Assembly: GCA_038025085.1 (NCBI GenBank)
Contig: CM076152.1
Span: forward strand, 20,677,501-20,741,500
Direction: 5' to 3'
From: Tetragonia tetragonoides
Lineage: Eukaryota > Streptophyta > Magnoliopsida > Caryophyllales > Aizoaceae
DNA: 64,000 nt
The notes under the pieces are model-generated. The model was not told where the DNA came from. It did not search any database and saw nothing but the letters and a program-made list of their open reading frames with translations. Position numbers and translations under genes: made by a program. Below are positions 1-11,993 of this stretch, piece after piece; within the stretch, counting starts at the first letter, position 1, and each line of letters starts with the position of its first letter.

Positions 1-208
1 AGGCTGAGCTCAACGAGAACAGAAATCTCGTGTGCAACAGAAAGGTAAAAGCTCGTTTGATTCTGATTTTCAGTACGAATACAAATTGTGAAAGCGTGGC
101 CTAATGAACCTTTAGATCTTCGGATTTTGAAGCTAGAGGTGTCAGAAAAGTTAGCACAGGGATAAGTGGCTTGTGGCAGCCAAGCGTTCATAGCGACGTT
201 GCTTTTTT

Positions 209-245
<37 letters not shown>

Positions 246-288
246 GAATTCACCAAGTGTTGGATTGTTCACCCACCAATAGGGTACA

Positions 289-328
<40 letters not shown>

Positions 329-715
329 ACTACTGATGACAGTCTCACGATGGTAATTCAACCTAGTACGAGAGGAACCGTTGATTCACACAATTGGTCA
401 TCGCGCTTGGTTAAAAAGCCAGGGCGCGAAGCTACCGTGTGCTGGACCATGACTGAACGCCTCTAAGTTAGAATCCGGGCCAGAAGTGACGCATTCGCTC
501 GCCGCCCGATTGCCGACCAGCAGTAGGGGCCTCGGTCCCCAAGGGCACGTGTCGTAGGCTAAGCCGGCGCAGCGGATGCGCCGCGAGGGCCGCCTTGAAG
601 TACAATTTCCACCGAGCGGCGAGTTGAATCCTTTGCAGACGACTTAAATATGCAACGGGGTATTGTAAGTGGCAGAGTGGCCTTGCTGCCACGATCCACT
701 GAGATTCAGCCCTAC
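1..715 (+). rRNA. 25S rRNA, 3' terminal part, mutated
   Basis: This is the 3' end of the large-subunit rRNA, covering the end of domain V and domain VI. The window opens inside the gene. The sarcin-ricin loop core (AGTACGAGAGGAACCG, about 365-380) is intact, and the characteristic end, GATTCAGCCC, falls near 703-712. Compared with the plant consensus as I remember it, several normally invariant positions are changed: GTTAGCACAGGGATAAGTGG near 150-170 differs from the usual ACCACAGGGATAACTGG, and ATTGTG replaces ACCGTG near 85-90. These changes near the peptidyl-transferase region suggest a decayed copy. The exact 3' end is uncertain by about 10 nt. Confidence 0.93.
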
Positions 716-950
716 TTGCTTCGATTCGTCCCTTCCCCTCCCCCCCCCCCCCCATTCCCCCCAAATCTCCAATTCTTGCTATGTTGGGTAAAAAAGAGGT
801 TTTACAAAGGATGCAAGGGACGCACAGTGCTAAGCATGAATAAGTCCACCGGCCGAGGAAGGAGTCAAGGAAAGATGCTAAGTCATGTGGGTGCTAAGTA
901 TGAAAACGTCCCAAGTATGAAGAACATGTCCTAGAGGCACTAAGTATGAA
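716..950 (+). other. 3' ETS / start of rDNA intergenic spacer
   Basis: This is the spacer directly downstream of the 25S end. It starts with the pyrimidine-rich stretch typical of a plant 3' external transcribed spacer and has a C-run at about 739-753. The segment GTGCTAAGTATGAAAACGTCC near 890-911 is partly repeated near 935-955. I see no coding potential; the short ORFs here look like chance. Confidence 0.6.
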
Positions 951-1272
951 AACCTTGGCCGGTGGCGCTGCAGCACCCTTGTCCCATGACGCTGCAACAC
1001 CTTGTCCCATGTCCCATGACGCAGCACCTTGTCCCATGTCCCATCACGCAGCACCTTGTCCCATGTCCCATGTCCCATGACGTAGCACCTTGTCCCATGT
1101 CCCATGACGCAGCACCATGACCCATGTCCCAGGACGCAACACGATGCAGCACCATGACCCACGCGATGCAACACGATGTAGCACCATGACCTATGCGTTG
1201 CAACACGATGCAGCACCATGACCCATGCGATGCAACACGATGCAGCACCATGACCCTACGACGCTGCACCAT
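951..1272 (+). repeat. IGS minisatellite (CCCATG / GCAGCACC units)
   Basis: This is a tandem, partly degenerate array. The left half (about 965-1130) repeats units such as CTTGTCCCATGTCCCATGAC plus GCAGCAC with variable numbers of the hexamer TCCCATG. The right half (about 1130-1260) repeats CACGATGCAGCACCATGACC with ATGCGATGCAA. It lies between the 25S end and the 302-bp subrepeats, as in many plant spacers. Reverse-strand ORFs here are artefacts of the repeat. Confidence 0.8.
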
Positions 1273-1309
1273 GACCGGGCCCCGTGAGCTCCCATGCCCC
1301 GGGAATGCT

Positions 1310-3577
1310 CTAGTGGACGTGTTTTGGGCCATTTTACGCAAAGATTTCAACGTTAATATTTTCGGCCCATAACGTACGGGAGACCCCTATGGGACGTGGG
1401 AGGCCCCTAGGGTCGGTTATTGGGTCCCTGATAGGCTTGTAAGGGCGGTTTTACGTGATTCCAATGTTTTGTCTCAAAAACGGGCGACATGGGTGATATC
1501 TGAGTTCAAGAATCCAGGTGCCCTCCCGGGGCACCGGGGATGCCCTAGGGCCATAATAGAGTCCCCGAAAAAATTTCGGGCGAAAACGGCAACCGGGCCC
1601 AGGGAATGCTCTAGGGGACCTGTTCTGGGCCATTTTATGCTATGTTTTCGCTGTTAATATTTTCCGCCCATATCGTACGGGAGACCCCTATTGGACGTGG
1701 GAGGCCCCTAGGGTCGGTTATTGGGACCCTGATAGGCTTGTGAGGGCGGTTTTACGCGATGCCAAAGTTTTGGCCCAAAAACGGGCGACATGGGTGATAT
1801 CTGTGTTCGGGAATCAAGGTGCCCTCCCGGGGCATCGGGGGTCCCCTAGGGCCATAATAGAGTCCCCGAAAAAATTTCGAGCGAAAACGACAACCGGGCC
1901 CCGGGCATACTCCACGGAACGTGTTCTGGGCCATTTTACGCAATGTTTTCGACGTTAATATTTTCAACCCATATCGTACGTGAGACCCCTATGGGACGTG
2001 GGAGGCTCCTAGGATCGGTTATTGGGTCCCTGATAGGCTTGTAAGGGCGGTTTTACGCGATGCCAATGTTTTGGCCCAAAAACGGGCGACATGGGTGATA
2101 TCGAAGTTCGGGAATCAAGGTGTCCCTCCCGGGGCACCGGCGGTCCCCTAAGGCCATAATAAAGTCCTCGAAAAAATCTCGGGTTAAAAAGGCAACCGGG
2201 CCCGGGAATGCTCTAGGAGACGTGTCTAGGGCCATTTCACGCAAAGTTTTCGACGATAAGATTTTCGGCCATTATCGTACGGGAGACCCCTATGGGACAT
2301 GGGGGGCCCCTAGGGTCGGTTATTGGGTCCCTGATAGGCTTGTAAAGGCGGTTTTATGCGATGCCAATGTTTTGGCCCGAAAACCGGCGAGGGTGATATT
2401 TGAGTTCGTGAATCAAGGTGCCCCTCCCGGGGCACCGGGGGTCCACTACAGCTATCATAGAGTCCCCGAAAAAATTTCGGGCGAAAACGGCAACCGGGCC
2501 CCGGGAATGCTCTAGGGGACGTGTTCAGGGCCATTTTACGCAAATCTTTCGACGTTAATATTTTCAGCCCATATCGTACGGGAGCCCCCTATGGGACATG
2601 GGAGGCCCCTAGGGTCGGTTATTGGGTCCCTGATGGGCTTGTAAGGGCGATTTTACGCGATGCCAATGTTTTGGCCCAAAAACGGGCGACATGGGTGATA
2701 TTTGAGTTTGGGAATCAAGGTGACCCTCCCGGGGCACCGGGGGTCCCCTAGGGCCATAATAGAGTCACCGAAAAAATTTTGGGCGAAAACGGCAACCGGG
2801 GCCCGGGAATGCTCTAGGGGACCTGTTCTGTGCCATTTTACGCAAAAGTTTTTGACGTTAATATTTTTTGCCCATATCGTACGGGAGACCCCTATGGGAC
2901 GTGGGAGGCCCCTAGGGTCGGTTATTGGGTCCCTGATAGGCTTGTAAGGGCGGTTTTACGGGATGCCAATGTTTTGGCCCGAAAACGGGCAACATGGGTG
3001 ATATTTGAGTTCGTGAATCAAGGTGACTCTCCCGGGGCACCGGGGGTCCACTAGGGCCATAATAGAGTCCCCGAAAAAATTTCGAGCGAAAACGGCAACC
3101 GGGCCCCGGGAATGCTCTAGGGGACGTGTTCAGGGCAATTTTACGAAAATCTTTCGACGTTAATATTTTCGGCCCATATCGTACGGGAGACCCCTATGGG
3201 ACATGGGAGGCCCCTAGGGTCGGTTATTGGGTCCCTGATGGGCTTGTAAGGGCGGTTTTACGCGATGGCAAATGTTTTGGCCCAAAAACGGGCGACATGG
3301 GTGATATTTGAGTTTGGGAATCAAGGTGACCCTCCCGGGCCACCGGGGGTCCCCTAGTGCCATTATAGAGTCCCCGAAAAAATTTCGGGCGAAAACGGCA
3401 ACCGGGCCCCGGGAATGCTCTAGGGAACGTGTTCTGGGCCATTTTACGCAAAAGTTTTCGACGTTAATATTTTCGGCCCATATCGTACGGGAGACCCGTA
3501 TGGGACATGGGAGGCCCCTCGGGTCGGTTATTGGGTCCCTGATGAGCTTGTAAGGGCGGTTTTACGCAATGCCAATG
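1310..3577 (+). repeat. IGS subrepeat array, about 302-bp units
   Basis: About eight tandem copies of a ~302-bp unit. The marker GGGCGGTTTTACG recurs near 1443, 1745, 2046, 2348, 2645, 2951, 3251 and 3555, a spacing of 297-306 bp. Each unit contains TTAATATTTTCGGCCCATATCGTACGG in full or with a few changes, the block GGTCGGTTATTGGGTCCCTGAT, and the LINE target GCGATGCCAATGTTTTGGCCC. The final unit is cut at that target by a LINE. The ORFs crossing these repeats share the same repeat-derived peptide and are not genes. The unit resembles the promoter-proximal segment at 44050-44250. Confidence 0.92.
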
Positions 3578-4047
3578 TTTTTTTTTTTTTGGTGCAAGTC
3601 AGAAAATATATTATTACTAACTGTAATGTAACACGATTACAGCCCACAGGCAATGTAAATCCAAGGCCACCTACTATGTAGGGTTCCTTTTTTCTACATC
3701 CCTTTACATCCAAACAGCCCTAATACAGTACTAGAGTAACGACATTACAACCAGTGGCTCCTCCTTCTGAGACAAAATAAACAAAAACATTCCTAACTTA
3801 CAGCAAAACAAAATACATCTAATACAAATACAGTGAAATAAGCTACTACAAATTCCTGATCCAATCCCATCCTTGCTGTTACTCTGTTACCATCTGCTGG
3901 GTTTCCTGAAACCTGCAACTGATTTTTTGTCTGCTGGACCTGCTGCACCTAAGCTGTTACAGGTCTCTAGCCTTATTGAGCTGCCAGATTGCTGCATCTT
4001 TCCCCTACTGCTGGTCTGTTGACAACTGAAAATCTGGTTTTCCTACT
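3578..4047 (-). mobile_element. LINE copy 0, 3' UTR only, truncated
   Basis: This is the 3' end of an L1-type LINE on the minus strand. Its poly(A) appears as a T-run at 3578-3590, directly after the IGS sequence GCAATGCCAATG. The body matches the 3' UTRs of the LINEs at 29505, 30614, 34911 and 40643 (shared blocks: GGTGCAAGTCAG, GATTACAGCCCACAGGCAATG, CCAAGGCCACCTACTA). Nothing of ORF2 remains. The right edge joins the PMD element with GCC shared, so no right target duplication survives. Confidence 0.85.
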
Positions 4048-4346
4048 GCCAAATAAAAGCGCTTTGGCGCTTTGGCGCTTTCTCTCTCCTCTTTTCACGT
4101 TTTTTGCTTCTTCCTCACCGAGCCATTGTCGAGAGCTTGGGTTGAAAGTCCTCCATTGTTGAGTGCTTCACTCCACTTCAGGTAAATCGGTTCTTGTCCG
4201 TTTTCTTCAGTTTTTGTCTTTAACTTGCTTATTTTTCCGCCTAGTTGCTGAAATTTGGGTTGCCTTGCTGAATGGGTGCTTGTAGCTTGCGAATCTGAAA
4301 CTTTTATTTTCCCACTTGTAGAAAGAGAAAACTCTATTGTGTTTTC

Positions 4347-7300
4347 ATGGGTCTCGTAGACAAAGGGAAGCGTCCTATGTGCGATGAGGAGTATGACCGG
4401 AACCTTTTCCGCACCGGGTTGCCTTCTATCCGAAAGCCTCCGGCTTGTCACACGGATGGGGCTCGACTGTACCAGGATTCGTTCATGCGGTTAAACTGGC
4501 GCCCGCCTGGCGTTTGGAACCGCAGTGCTCTGTTGCCCACTAGACAGAGTCATTTATTTGACCCAAAGCTGGTACGTTTTCTGACTCAACTTTTCTTTGT
4601 GTTCAGTATATTTGAACTGAAAAATTGGAACTGTTAGTGCTTCGGCACACGAACAAATTGGGATTTGTACTGGATTGGTGGTTAGCTATATATAATTTGT
4701 ATGAAATTTGTTTTAGCTGTATTTGTGGTTAGCTGTATAATTTATCGGGTATTTGAGAAAATTTTGTTGGGTTGGCTAGGGTGTTGGGGTTATGCTGCAG
4801 GCTCATTGGACTGCTTCCCATTGGTCTATGCTGTTGGGTAGCTTTTCGAAGAGGGCCAGGAATTTGGTACTGGACTCAGGTCTCGCTGATTTTTTTACTG
4901 TTATCCCTGCCTGTCACTCGGGGGATTCTAGGATTGTCGCCCGGGGTTTACTGGAGAGGTTTTGGGATTCTACGAACACCTTCCATACCCCTACGGGAGA
5001 GATGTTTCCTACCCCTTATCAGTTTGCTGTGCTGACGGGGTTATCTTTTAGAGGGTGTCGTATCCAGTATGACGCGGGTTATCGGCGATAGAGTGACACC
5101 CTGTCGAAACTTTACGGGCCTGTATATGCCCATTTTGACCAGGATCGGGTTTCTTTGGCGTGGTTGTGGGAGGCCGCATCTGCGCAGGGGCTTACCGAAG
5201 AGCAGAGGGCTCGTAATTTCCTGGCTTGCTTGCTGGGGTCGACGATCTTTGCTCAGAGCGTGTGTCAAGTCGCTTTCTTGACATGCTTGGAGGATTTGGC
5301 CAAGGTGCGTGAGTATAACCTTGGTGGAGCCGCTTATGCTTCTTTGGTGAAGTGGTGCCATCGGGCTTGTAGGCCTAAGGAGACAAGTGTGCGGACATCT
5401 ATCACGGGCCCATGGATGATTTTAGAGGTAGACTCTCTCTTTTTTTTTGTTTACTCCTCTCTTTTTGCCTATGTCTTCAACTAGGGAAGTCACCTTTGCT
5501 TGTGTATTTGTTTGTGTGGCAGTTGTGGTTCTTTGAGTATTTTCCAGCCTTCGGCCCTCATCGTCCTGGCTTGAGGATGTTTCCTTTGGGTTCACGATGG
5601 GTCGGTAGGGACACTCATCTGTTCACTTCCCTGAAGCATTTTGGGGCTACCTTTGAGAGCCATGCTGTGTCCACGGTAGGTTGTTTGTTGATTTGTACGT
5701 TCTTTTTGTTCATTTTGTGTGAATGAATTGTGACTTGGTAATCTGCAGGTGTCGTGGTCCGCCTTTGATGAGATTCCTGTGGTTCCTCCCCATATTACCC
5801 TAGAGTCTTTCAGGGTATCTTCTCTACGAGTGGTCTTCGAGGGGACATTCGGCTTTGTATGGTATCTGGGACACCGCTTGACTCGGTTGGTCTATCCTTC
5901 CTTGGGTACTCACCTGGTTCCGGAGGATCCTCCTTTGACCATGTTTTACCTGCGCGGCCTGAGTGTGCGTGACCTGGGCGTTGTGATGTGTGGTAGGGTG
6001 GCGCAGGCGTTTATTGTGCCGGAGGTCGTTGGCGTGGACCAGACGGCCATGTATCTGGCCTATTGCTTGGATCGCCTGATGTCGGACCTTATTTTTAAGG
6101 TAAGAAATTTGTTTGTACTTTTTAGTCATTTGCCCAATATACGGACTTATTGTGTCTTGTAGGCGGATCGTCTAGCTCTTCCGGGCCCTAGGAGGTCTCG
6201 TTCTAGAGCTTATCGGGGTTAACCCCCAAGTGTGACTGTAACAACCCAAAATTTTCAAGCCTGATTAAGGCGGAATCCATCCTTAGCGGAAGCACCTCAA
6301 ACCTTAATTTGGGCTTGTTACCGCCGTATTTCCTCCCGGAGGAAATACAAGGCTAAACAATCATAGAATTATTAACTGGAAGTGATACTAATGAGCTATT
6401 GAAAAGAAACAGTGGATCTTTATTAACTGAATCATAATTATTTTACAGACACGCTTACTACAACTAAAAAGAAATGACAGTTATCTACAATTGGCTTTCT
6501 CTCATCTAAGCCCTGTTTCTCGAAAGACAACACCTGCAAAAATAAACTCAACAGAAAACAAACACTGCCCTCCCCATAAATGGAGAGAACAGAGGTCAAA
6601 TCAGCAAACGCTGAGTAACACCACTCTACCATGTAAAAACCAATTCCTAAGTACACCTGCCTTAGGACCCTTTAACACATTAGAGTAAAACTCTTTTCAA
6701 AAAAACATTTCTGAAACGAAGACTTTATGTTGGAAAACAGAAAACCATCTTTTAAAAACGAAAGCTTTTCAGAAACCATAACTTCATAAACAACCAACAG
6801 ATTTCACCGATAACAGATAACTTCCCAGAATCCAATCCTCGATCACACTTCGTACTCCGATAATCCGTTTCTTTTATTATGGCATTGGGGAAAGTGAACA
6901 AGGTAGTATGACCACCATGGAGATGCTTTACCATGTGTATACTACTTACGGGAATGTCTTCCCCCACAATATTTGGCCACAAAACAGAAGTCTAGTATGA
7001 TCATACCCCTTAAGTACTCTCGGAGATAACTTTACCGTAGAGTATGTCCTTCGGAGATACTTTACCTCAGGACATTCATGGCCGATCAAACCATGACCTT
7101 AAGGACGACACACAATATACAGAATTCTCCTTGGAGGGTTCCCTTTCGAGAACGTTCCTTTGGAGTACAAAATGTTCGTCACTCATGGAGATACTTTACC
7201 ATGAGCTTCTCTGCCCACATGCCTCTATTCTTTCACTTTAAGTGATTAATGTCTTTACACATAACACATTGTCACACAGAACCAAAACAGCAACAATAAG

Positions 7301-10084
7301 TCATTATTCTGATTGTTTCCCCTTAGCAACAATTCTGACTCCTTTGCTTCTCAAAGCAAAAAACATGTAACAAAGCTTTGAATACCTTTGTGAACACCAT
7401 TTATAAATCAAAACAATTTCAAACCATGTATACAACACATAGCAAATAGAGTTGAAAACGAAAGTAGTTAGCAAAAGGGTGGACATGGTAGTTACCTCAT
7501 ACTATCTCAGACTATAGGTTATGATTACTCAAAAAACTTCTAACTTGGGCTTCAACAAACTTCCCCTTTCACTTACAACAGGTTTCTGAGGTCACCATAG
7601 TCGACAAAGTAACTCAAGGAGTAATGCTGGATGAACTACAGAACTGAAGGTCAAATCTAAAGGACTGTTTGAGGGTCTATATGATCACTTTTATGGAAAC
7701 CAACAACTGGGAATCGGACATTTATGTCTTAGGGTTCTAACAAAGGTTGTAGAGGTTCATTATCATAAGTATTCAAGGATATAATCACCAAAGAGTGCAG
7801 AGGTATCAATCTGACGGGTTGATTTGCACGGTTGGGAGAAGTGGAGTTTTTGAGAGGGTTAGAGGTGCGAGAACTGCAAGCAAAATGTCTGAGATTGTGG
7901 GCATTTTATAGGGCTTAAATGTGGCAAAGTTTCACACGCAAAAAGAGAGGATAAGCATGACTAAAGTCCGTCACAAAACCAACTTAAACACGCCAGGAAG
8001 GTCGGTGCTGTATGGCGGTGGGATAAGCTTGCCTTCTTGGCTGTATTAGGCGGATATTCAAGACCTATGGTGAGATACTTTGAGATCCTAAAGGTAGGGT
8101 GTCTCATAAGGATCAAATAAAGCTATAGGTCGGGGTTATAGGGCATAGTAAATGCCTCTCCAATCATCAACAAGTACATGAGCTGTTGTCGTAAGCTCGG
8201 GTTTGTTTGTAGTCTTGCTTACTGATGTTTCTCTTTGCTATTGGAGCATCACTTGGGGCTAGTCTCATAAACTAGGCGAGGTCACATGACATGGTAGCTT
8301 GGACAAAGTATTGGACTCTATCTTAAAGGATAAGAGCAATTAAACTTATCTACAAGAGAGGTCTAATGCATAACTACTGCATCATCTTATAGGTGGCTTG
8401 TGTTGGGTAAGCAGCTTGCTTGGCAAAGGGGTATCATTCTTATCCCGTTTTGGATAAGATCAAACCTTCATGATAAGGACAACATCAACTAAAGTTGTGT
8501 TTATCCATTGCTTAGCCCATAAGGCATCATTGAGGTAGCAAAGTTCAAATCGTCTTCGTACTCTTAATGCTCTTCCATTGTGCTTGATTTGTGTGGCTCT
8601 TCTAAGGTGATATCCTTTGGTGGTAGGGCACGGATTGGGTTTGACTACCATATTAGAAACATGGCTCTATTGCTTGGCAATAATGCTTCGTAGAGATTGT
8701 GGCTTAACGACGAAGAAACGAGTGTCGAATCGAACACGATATAATGACCAAGTATGTGCTTCAACTCACATTTGGTTCTAACTTTCTAAAAGATTCCTAA
8801 TGGTGTTCTAATAGGTTTCATAGAATCTTAATCCAATACCGTATGGGATAATCTCCTGACAATTGAATGTCAGTTTGGTTCTAAGTATATGACTCTCCGT
8901 AATCACCAAGAAAGATACCAGCGATGAACATTTAGGCAGACTACATAAGCAATGGTTTAGATTTCTCTCTTTTGATTTCCGATCCAAAGGGGTTGCAATT
9001 GGTTTCTCTAATGACTCCACATAGACTCGAGAAAAGTTTCTCTAACCTTAGAAAGGAATATCTCTTGTCTAAACCGGGACAAAGATTAACAGGCTTAAAA
9101 TTTTAAATCTATTTGGTCAAAGACAACCTCGATTTTTGATAACTCACAAGTTTAATCTCTAATCAATGGTGGTAATTTTGGTGGCTGTTACAGTGACCTT
9201 GCCAACCAATGAGGTGAGGTATCTAGGAGAGAGTTGGGGGCGCATAGTGGAGGAGCTCCCTCTTGATATTGCCGATGGAGAGGCGGTGGAGGGCTTACCC
9301 TTGCCCAATGGTTGCACAGGGGTGAGTTATCTCTCTTTTATTATCTCTCTCCTATACTTGTGTTTGCTTTGAGTTTCTGACTCTATTTTTTGACTCTCTC
9401 TCTCTTTTGTAGTTGAACCGGGAGCAGACTTCTCACGTCTTCAAGGTTATTCACCTATTGAAGAAAGGCTATGGTCGGGCGATGGGTAAGGGGAAGAGTT
9501 CTCGGTCCAAGACTATTGATGTAAGTAAATTCTCTTCTTCCTTTGATTTAGCTAAGTGAAGTGCTTAACTTAACATTTTCGATTATGTGCAGATGTCTCA
9601 GTCCTCATGTTCGGTAGGACCACGCCACTCTTCTGCAACGAGGGTTTCTTCGGCGAGTAGACCATCCATTGCTCGTTCTCCTCCTGTGTTAGTGACCGGG
9701 CCTCCTGTTGATGAGGCGCCCGGACCTTCTGTCCCGTATATTCTGGAGATGTTTTCTCCTGTTGATTTCCGACCCTCCTTTGATAAGTTGCCTGCCGCTA
9801 CGCCCTCGGCTGGAGATTGGGCGAGCACCCCTGGGTAGGATATGTCATATGCTGGGCCTTCTCATCCGGATGCTACTGTGGATTTTGCTAGTCAGGCCAC
9901 ATCGAGCTTATTTGCCTCGAGGTTTCCGGCAGGTACCCTTATGCGGGCTCCAGCGTATGATGGACGGGACATGAGGCCCGAGAACAGTAGGCCGATATAT
10001 AGCTCTTCTTTCCCTTACTCGGCCGAAAACTACGGTCAAGCGCCGTCTGTTGATGATGAGGCCGCCAGTGACGATTCCAGTTGA
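4347..10084 (+). pseudogene. Plant mobile domain (PMD) gene, copy 1, interrupted
   Basis: This multi-exon gene encodes an aminotransferase-like plant mobile domain protein, a family known both from transposons and as host genes (MAIL/MAIN type). Exons inferred from GT-AG sites and from comparison of three copies: 4347-4571, 4801-5427, 5523-5675, 5749-6099, 6163-6236 continuing at 9198-~9321, ~9413-9520 and 9593-10084. The hallmark NTFHTPTGEMFPTPYQFAVL lies in exon 2. Exon 2 has a premature TAG (5089-5091; the 48-kb copy has CAG), and exon 7 has another stop near 9837. A 2956-bp LTR splits exon 5. The gene is antisense to the retrotransposon carrying it. Its biochemical role is unknown. Confidence 0.78.
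6237..9192 (-). mobile_element. Solo LTR (family B) inside the PMD gene, GTGAC duplication
   Basis: The 2956-bp element begins TGTAACAACCC and ends GGCTGTTACA, with 5-bp direct duplications GTGAC at 6232-6236 and 9193-9197. The related PMD copy at 24.7 kb has an uninterrupted AAGTGTGACCTTGCC at this site, so the empty site is visible in the same window. The sequence matches both LTRs of the element at 49631-58818, including its orientation. It is therefore a solo LTR left by LTR-LTR recombination. No coding capacity is visible; small ORFs inside it are not supported. Confidence 0.92.
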
Positions 10085-10483
10085 ACGATGTTGGGCCACT
10101 TTGTGAACATTCGTTTTTGAACTTTGAACTCTGTTTTGGGTGTAACACACAAATTATTTTTTTTGATATGCATGAACATGTTATGATGACTCGATTATGC
10201 CCGTCTGATCTAATTTATGCGACGTGATGTGTAGTAGAACAAAGCTATAATTTTAGGGGATAGTAAAAGGAAAAAGTAAAGTAAAAAAAAAAACAAGAAA
10301 ACGCAAAATTTTACACATATTATACCCCCTAAAACAAACAGGAAATAATAAAAAAAAAAATTTAAAAGATAAATCTAAGAGAGTCTCGGGCTTTGCAATT
10401 CCACGCGGGTGCTAAAAACTGGACTGAAATCGGGTCATCTGGATCAGAAATATGGACCGGAGCAGAAAGAAAATCGGGTTGGG
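10085..10483. other. Spacer between the two antisense genes
   Basis: This AT-rich, A-run-rich spacer follows the PMD stop codon and leads into the promoter of the next ORF. It contains no ORF of note. The matching segment in the second copy is 59736-60100, with similar A-runs and the same sequence AAAGCTATAATTTTAGGGGATAGT. Confidence 0.5.
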
Positions 10484-10645
10484 CCAGAGTCAGGGCCGCT
10501 AGTCAGGGCCTGCTGAAATCCCCTTTCTGTGGATTTTTTGCTTTTCAACCCACATTTTTGCCTATAAATAGGATATTCCGGGTGCTTGATGTTGTAACAC
10601 TTTTGATATCCCTTTAGCTCTCCCAAACCTCTCCAATTTTCTGCC
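10484..10645 (+). promoter_or_regulatory. Promoter of the antisense DUF7745-like ORF (TATA box)
   Basis: TATAAATA at 10563-10570 lies 76 bp before the ATG at 10646. A pyrimidine-rich leader (CCCTTTAGCTCTCCCAAACCTCTCC) separates them, a common plant Pol II promoter layout. The second copy keeps the box at 60188-60195 with the same 76-bp spacing to its ATG at 60271. A GGGCCGCTAGTCAGGGCC motif at about 10493-10510 is a relic of the GC palindrome found upstream of the other promoters of this family. Function is inferred from sequence only. Confidence 0.6.
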
Positions 10646-11993
10646 ATGGTGAAATCCTTTGAAGATCTGTTCGATGCTTGGTGTAAACATCTGTTCGTAG
10701 AAGATAAACTTGAACTAGCTCCGTTTCATGTTTCTACCCTGCTAAACTTAAAACCAACCAAAATACTGTGGCCCCTTCTTCGGTCCGCTTTGAATTATTG
10801 GGATCCCGACTCGCATGTTTTCTAGTTTGGTAATTTTGAATTATGCCCTTTGGTTGAGGAATTTGCTGCTATCACTAATATTCCTGATGTTCTTCCTCCA
10901 GTTGTGCCTTATGTGAGAGATGATTTTAAGGATCTATACAGAAAATCCTTGGGTTTGTCATCTGCAGAAGCTAAATACATGGTGCTTGGTGCTGATGTGG
11001 ACTTGGTTCAACTTTGCGAAAAATTCGCTATCTCTTCTGAAAAAGGTGCCATATTCAGACGTTGCCATCGACAGGCTTTTGTACTCTGCATCTTAAACCG
11101 TCTGTTAATTGTTAATGCAGAATCTTCAAACATGGGTAGAGCCTCGTCGCTGCGTGTGGTTAATCAAATGGTTGAAGGCCATTCTCACTTACATCTGGTC
11201 CTAGGAGAAACCTTAATTGGGCTCGACAGGTTGAAAACATCTCCTAACCAAGCTTTTTCGGGCAGCCCCCTGCTGCTTCAAATCTGGTTATGTGAGCATC
11301 TGAGGTTGATAGAGTCACCGGATAATCTGATTATCCGTGTTCCTCGGACTTGGTCAAAGAAGACTTATACTGCTGCTAGCTTTCTGGTGAGGAAAAGGCT
11401 ATATTCCGAAAAGTCCCTGGCTGAATGGGATGCCTTTTTCAAGGCGGGACCTATCATCTGTTGGCATGTGTCCTGGTGGGGTTTGACTTCTTTAGTGGCT
11501 TGTGACGACTTGATCCTCCATACTACCATACTAGGTTTGTACAGAACCACTTTCTTCTTTCCCTATAGGGTCATCAAGGCAATATGGTTTGAGGAAGGTG
11601 ATTCCTCGTCAAGAGACTACGAGACTCAATGTCATAGCCTTAACCACTGAATTTGCTGCAGAGTGGGAAAAGTATTGGCGTAGTCGGCCTCGCTGGGATG
11701 TACCTCGGATGATTGCCCCAACCCAGGTTTCTGAAACCTATCTGAACTGGCTATCCTGCAGTGATGGGGAAGCGAGACGAGTCCTTCGTCATGAGGAGAG
11801 AGACCAACTAAAGCCTAGGTATGACTCACGAACAGGAGGCAAGAAAAGGAAGGAAATGTCTCGCATGGGAGACTTCCATGTACTGAAGAGAGGCAAGCCC
11901 CCAGCTCAAGGAAGTGATCACAGGTCGTCCTCAAGCCAGGGTCCTTCAAAGAAGAACTCTTCAACGATGCGTTCTAAAGGGAAGAAGGATTAA
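10646..11993 (+). pseudogene. DUF7745-like ORF, antisense to the Tat element
   Basis: An ORF of about 449 codons starting MVKSFEDLFDAW. The block ILWPLLRSALNYWDPDSH followed by FGNFELCPLVEEF is typical, as I recall it, of plant transposon-linked proteins annotated DUF7745; function unknown. The C-terminus is basic and low-complexity (KRKE, RSSSSQG, GKKD). An in-frame TAG interrupts it at 10823-10825, and a frameshift lies between about 11589 and 11650, so it is broken. It converges tail-to-tail with the pol gene (end at 12305) and is antisense to the retrotransposon transcript. The second copy at 60271 retains only the first ~57 codons. Confidence 0.72.

Noticed and set aside
951..1272. Possible CRISPR-like array because of short regular repeats
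   Set aside because: Units are directly tandem without unique spacers, and the DNA is plant rDNA spacer; it is a minisatellite.
1310..3553. Many overlapping ORFs of 60-130 codons with similar peptides (RMAQNTSPRAFPGP, GDPYGTWEAPRVGYW)
   Set aside because: They are the same frames of a tandem non-coding IGS repeat. The peptide recurs in every unit and has no codon or domain signal.
6438..9020. Small ORFs within the solo LTR (such as 6438-6656 and 7304-7486)
   Set aside because: Homologous positions occur in the other two LTRs, but the LTR has no known coding role, the ORFs are short and several are altered between copies.
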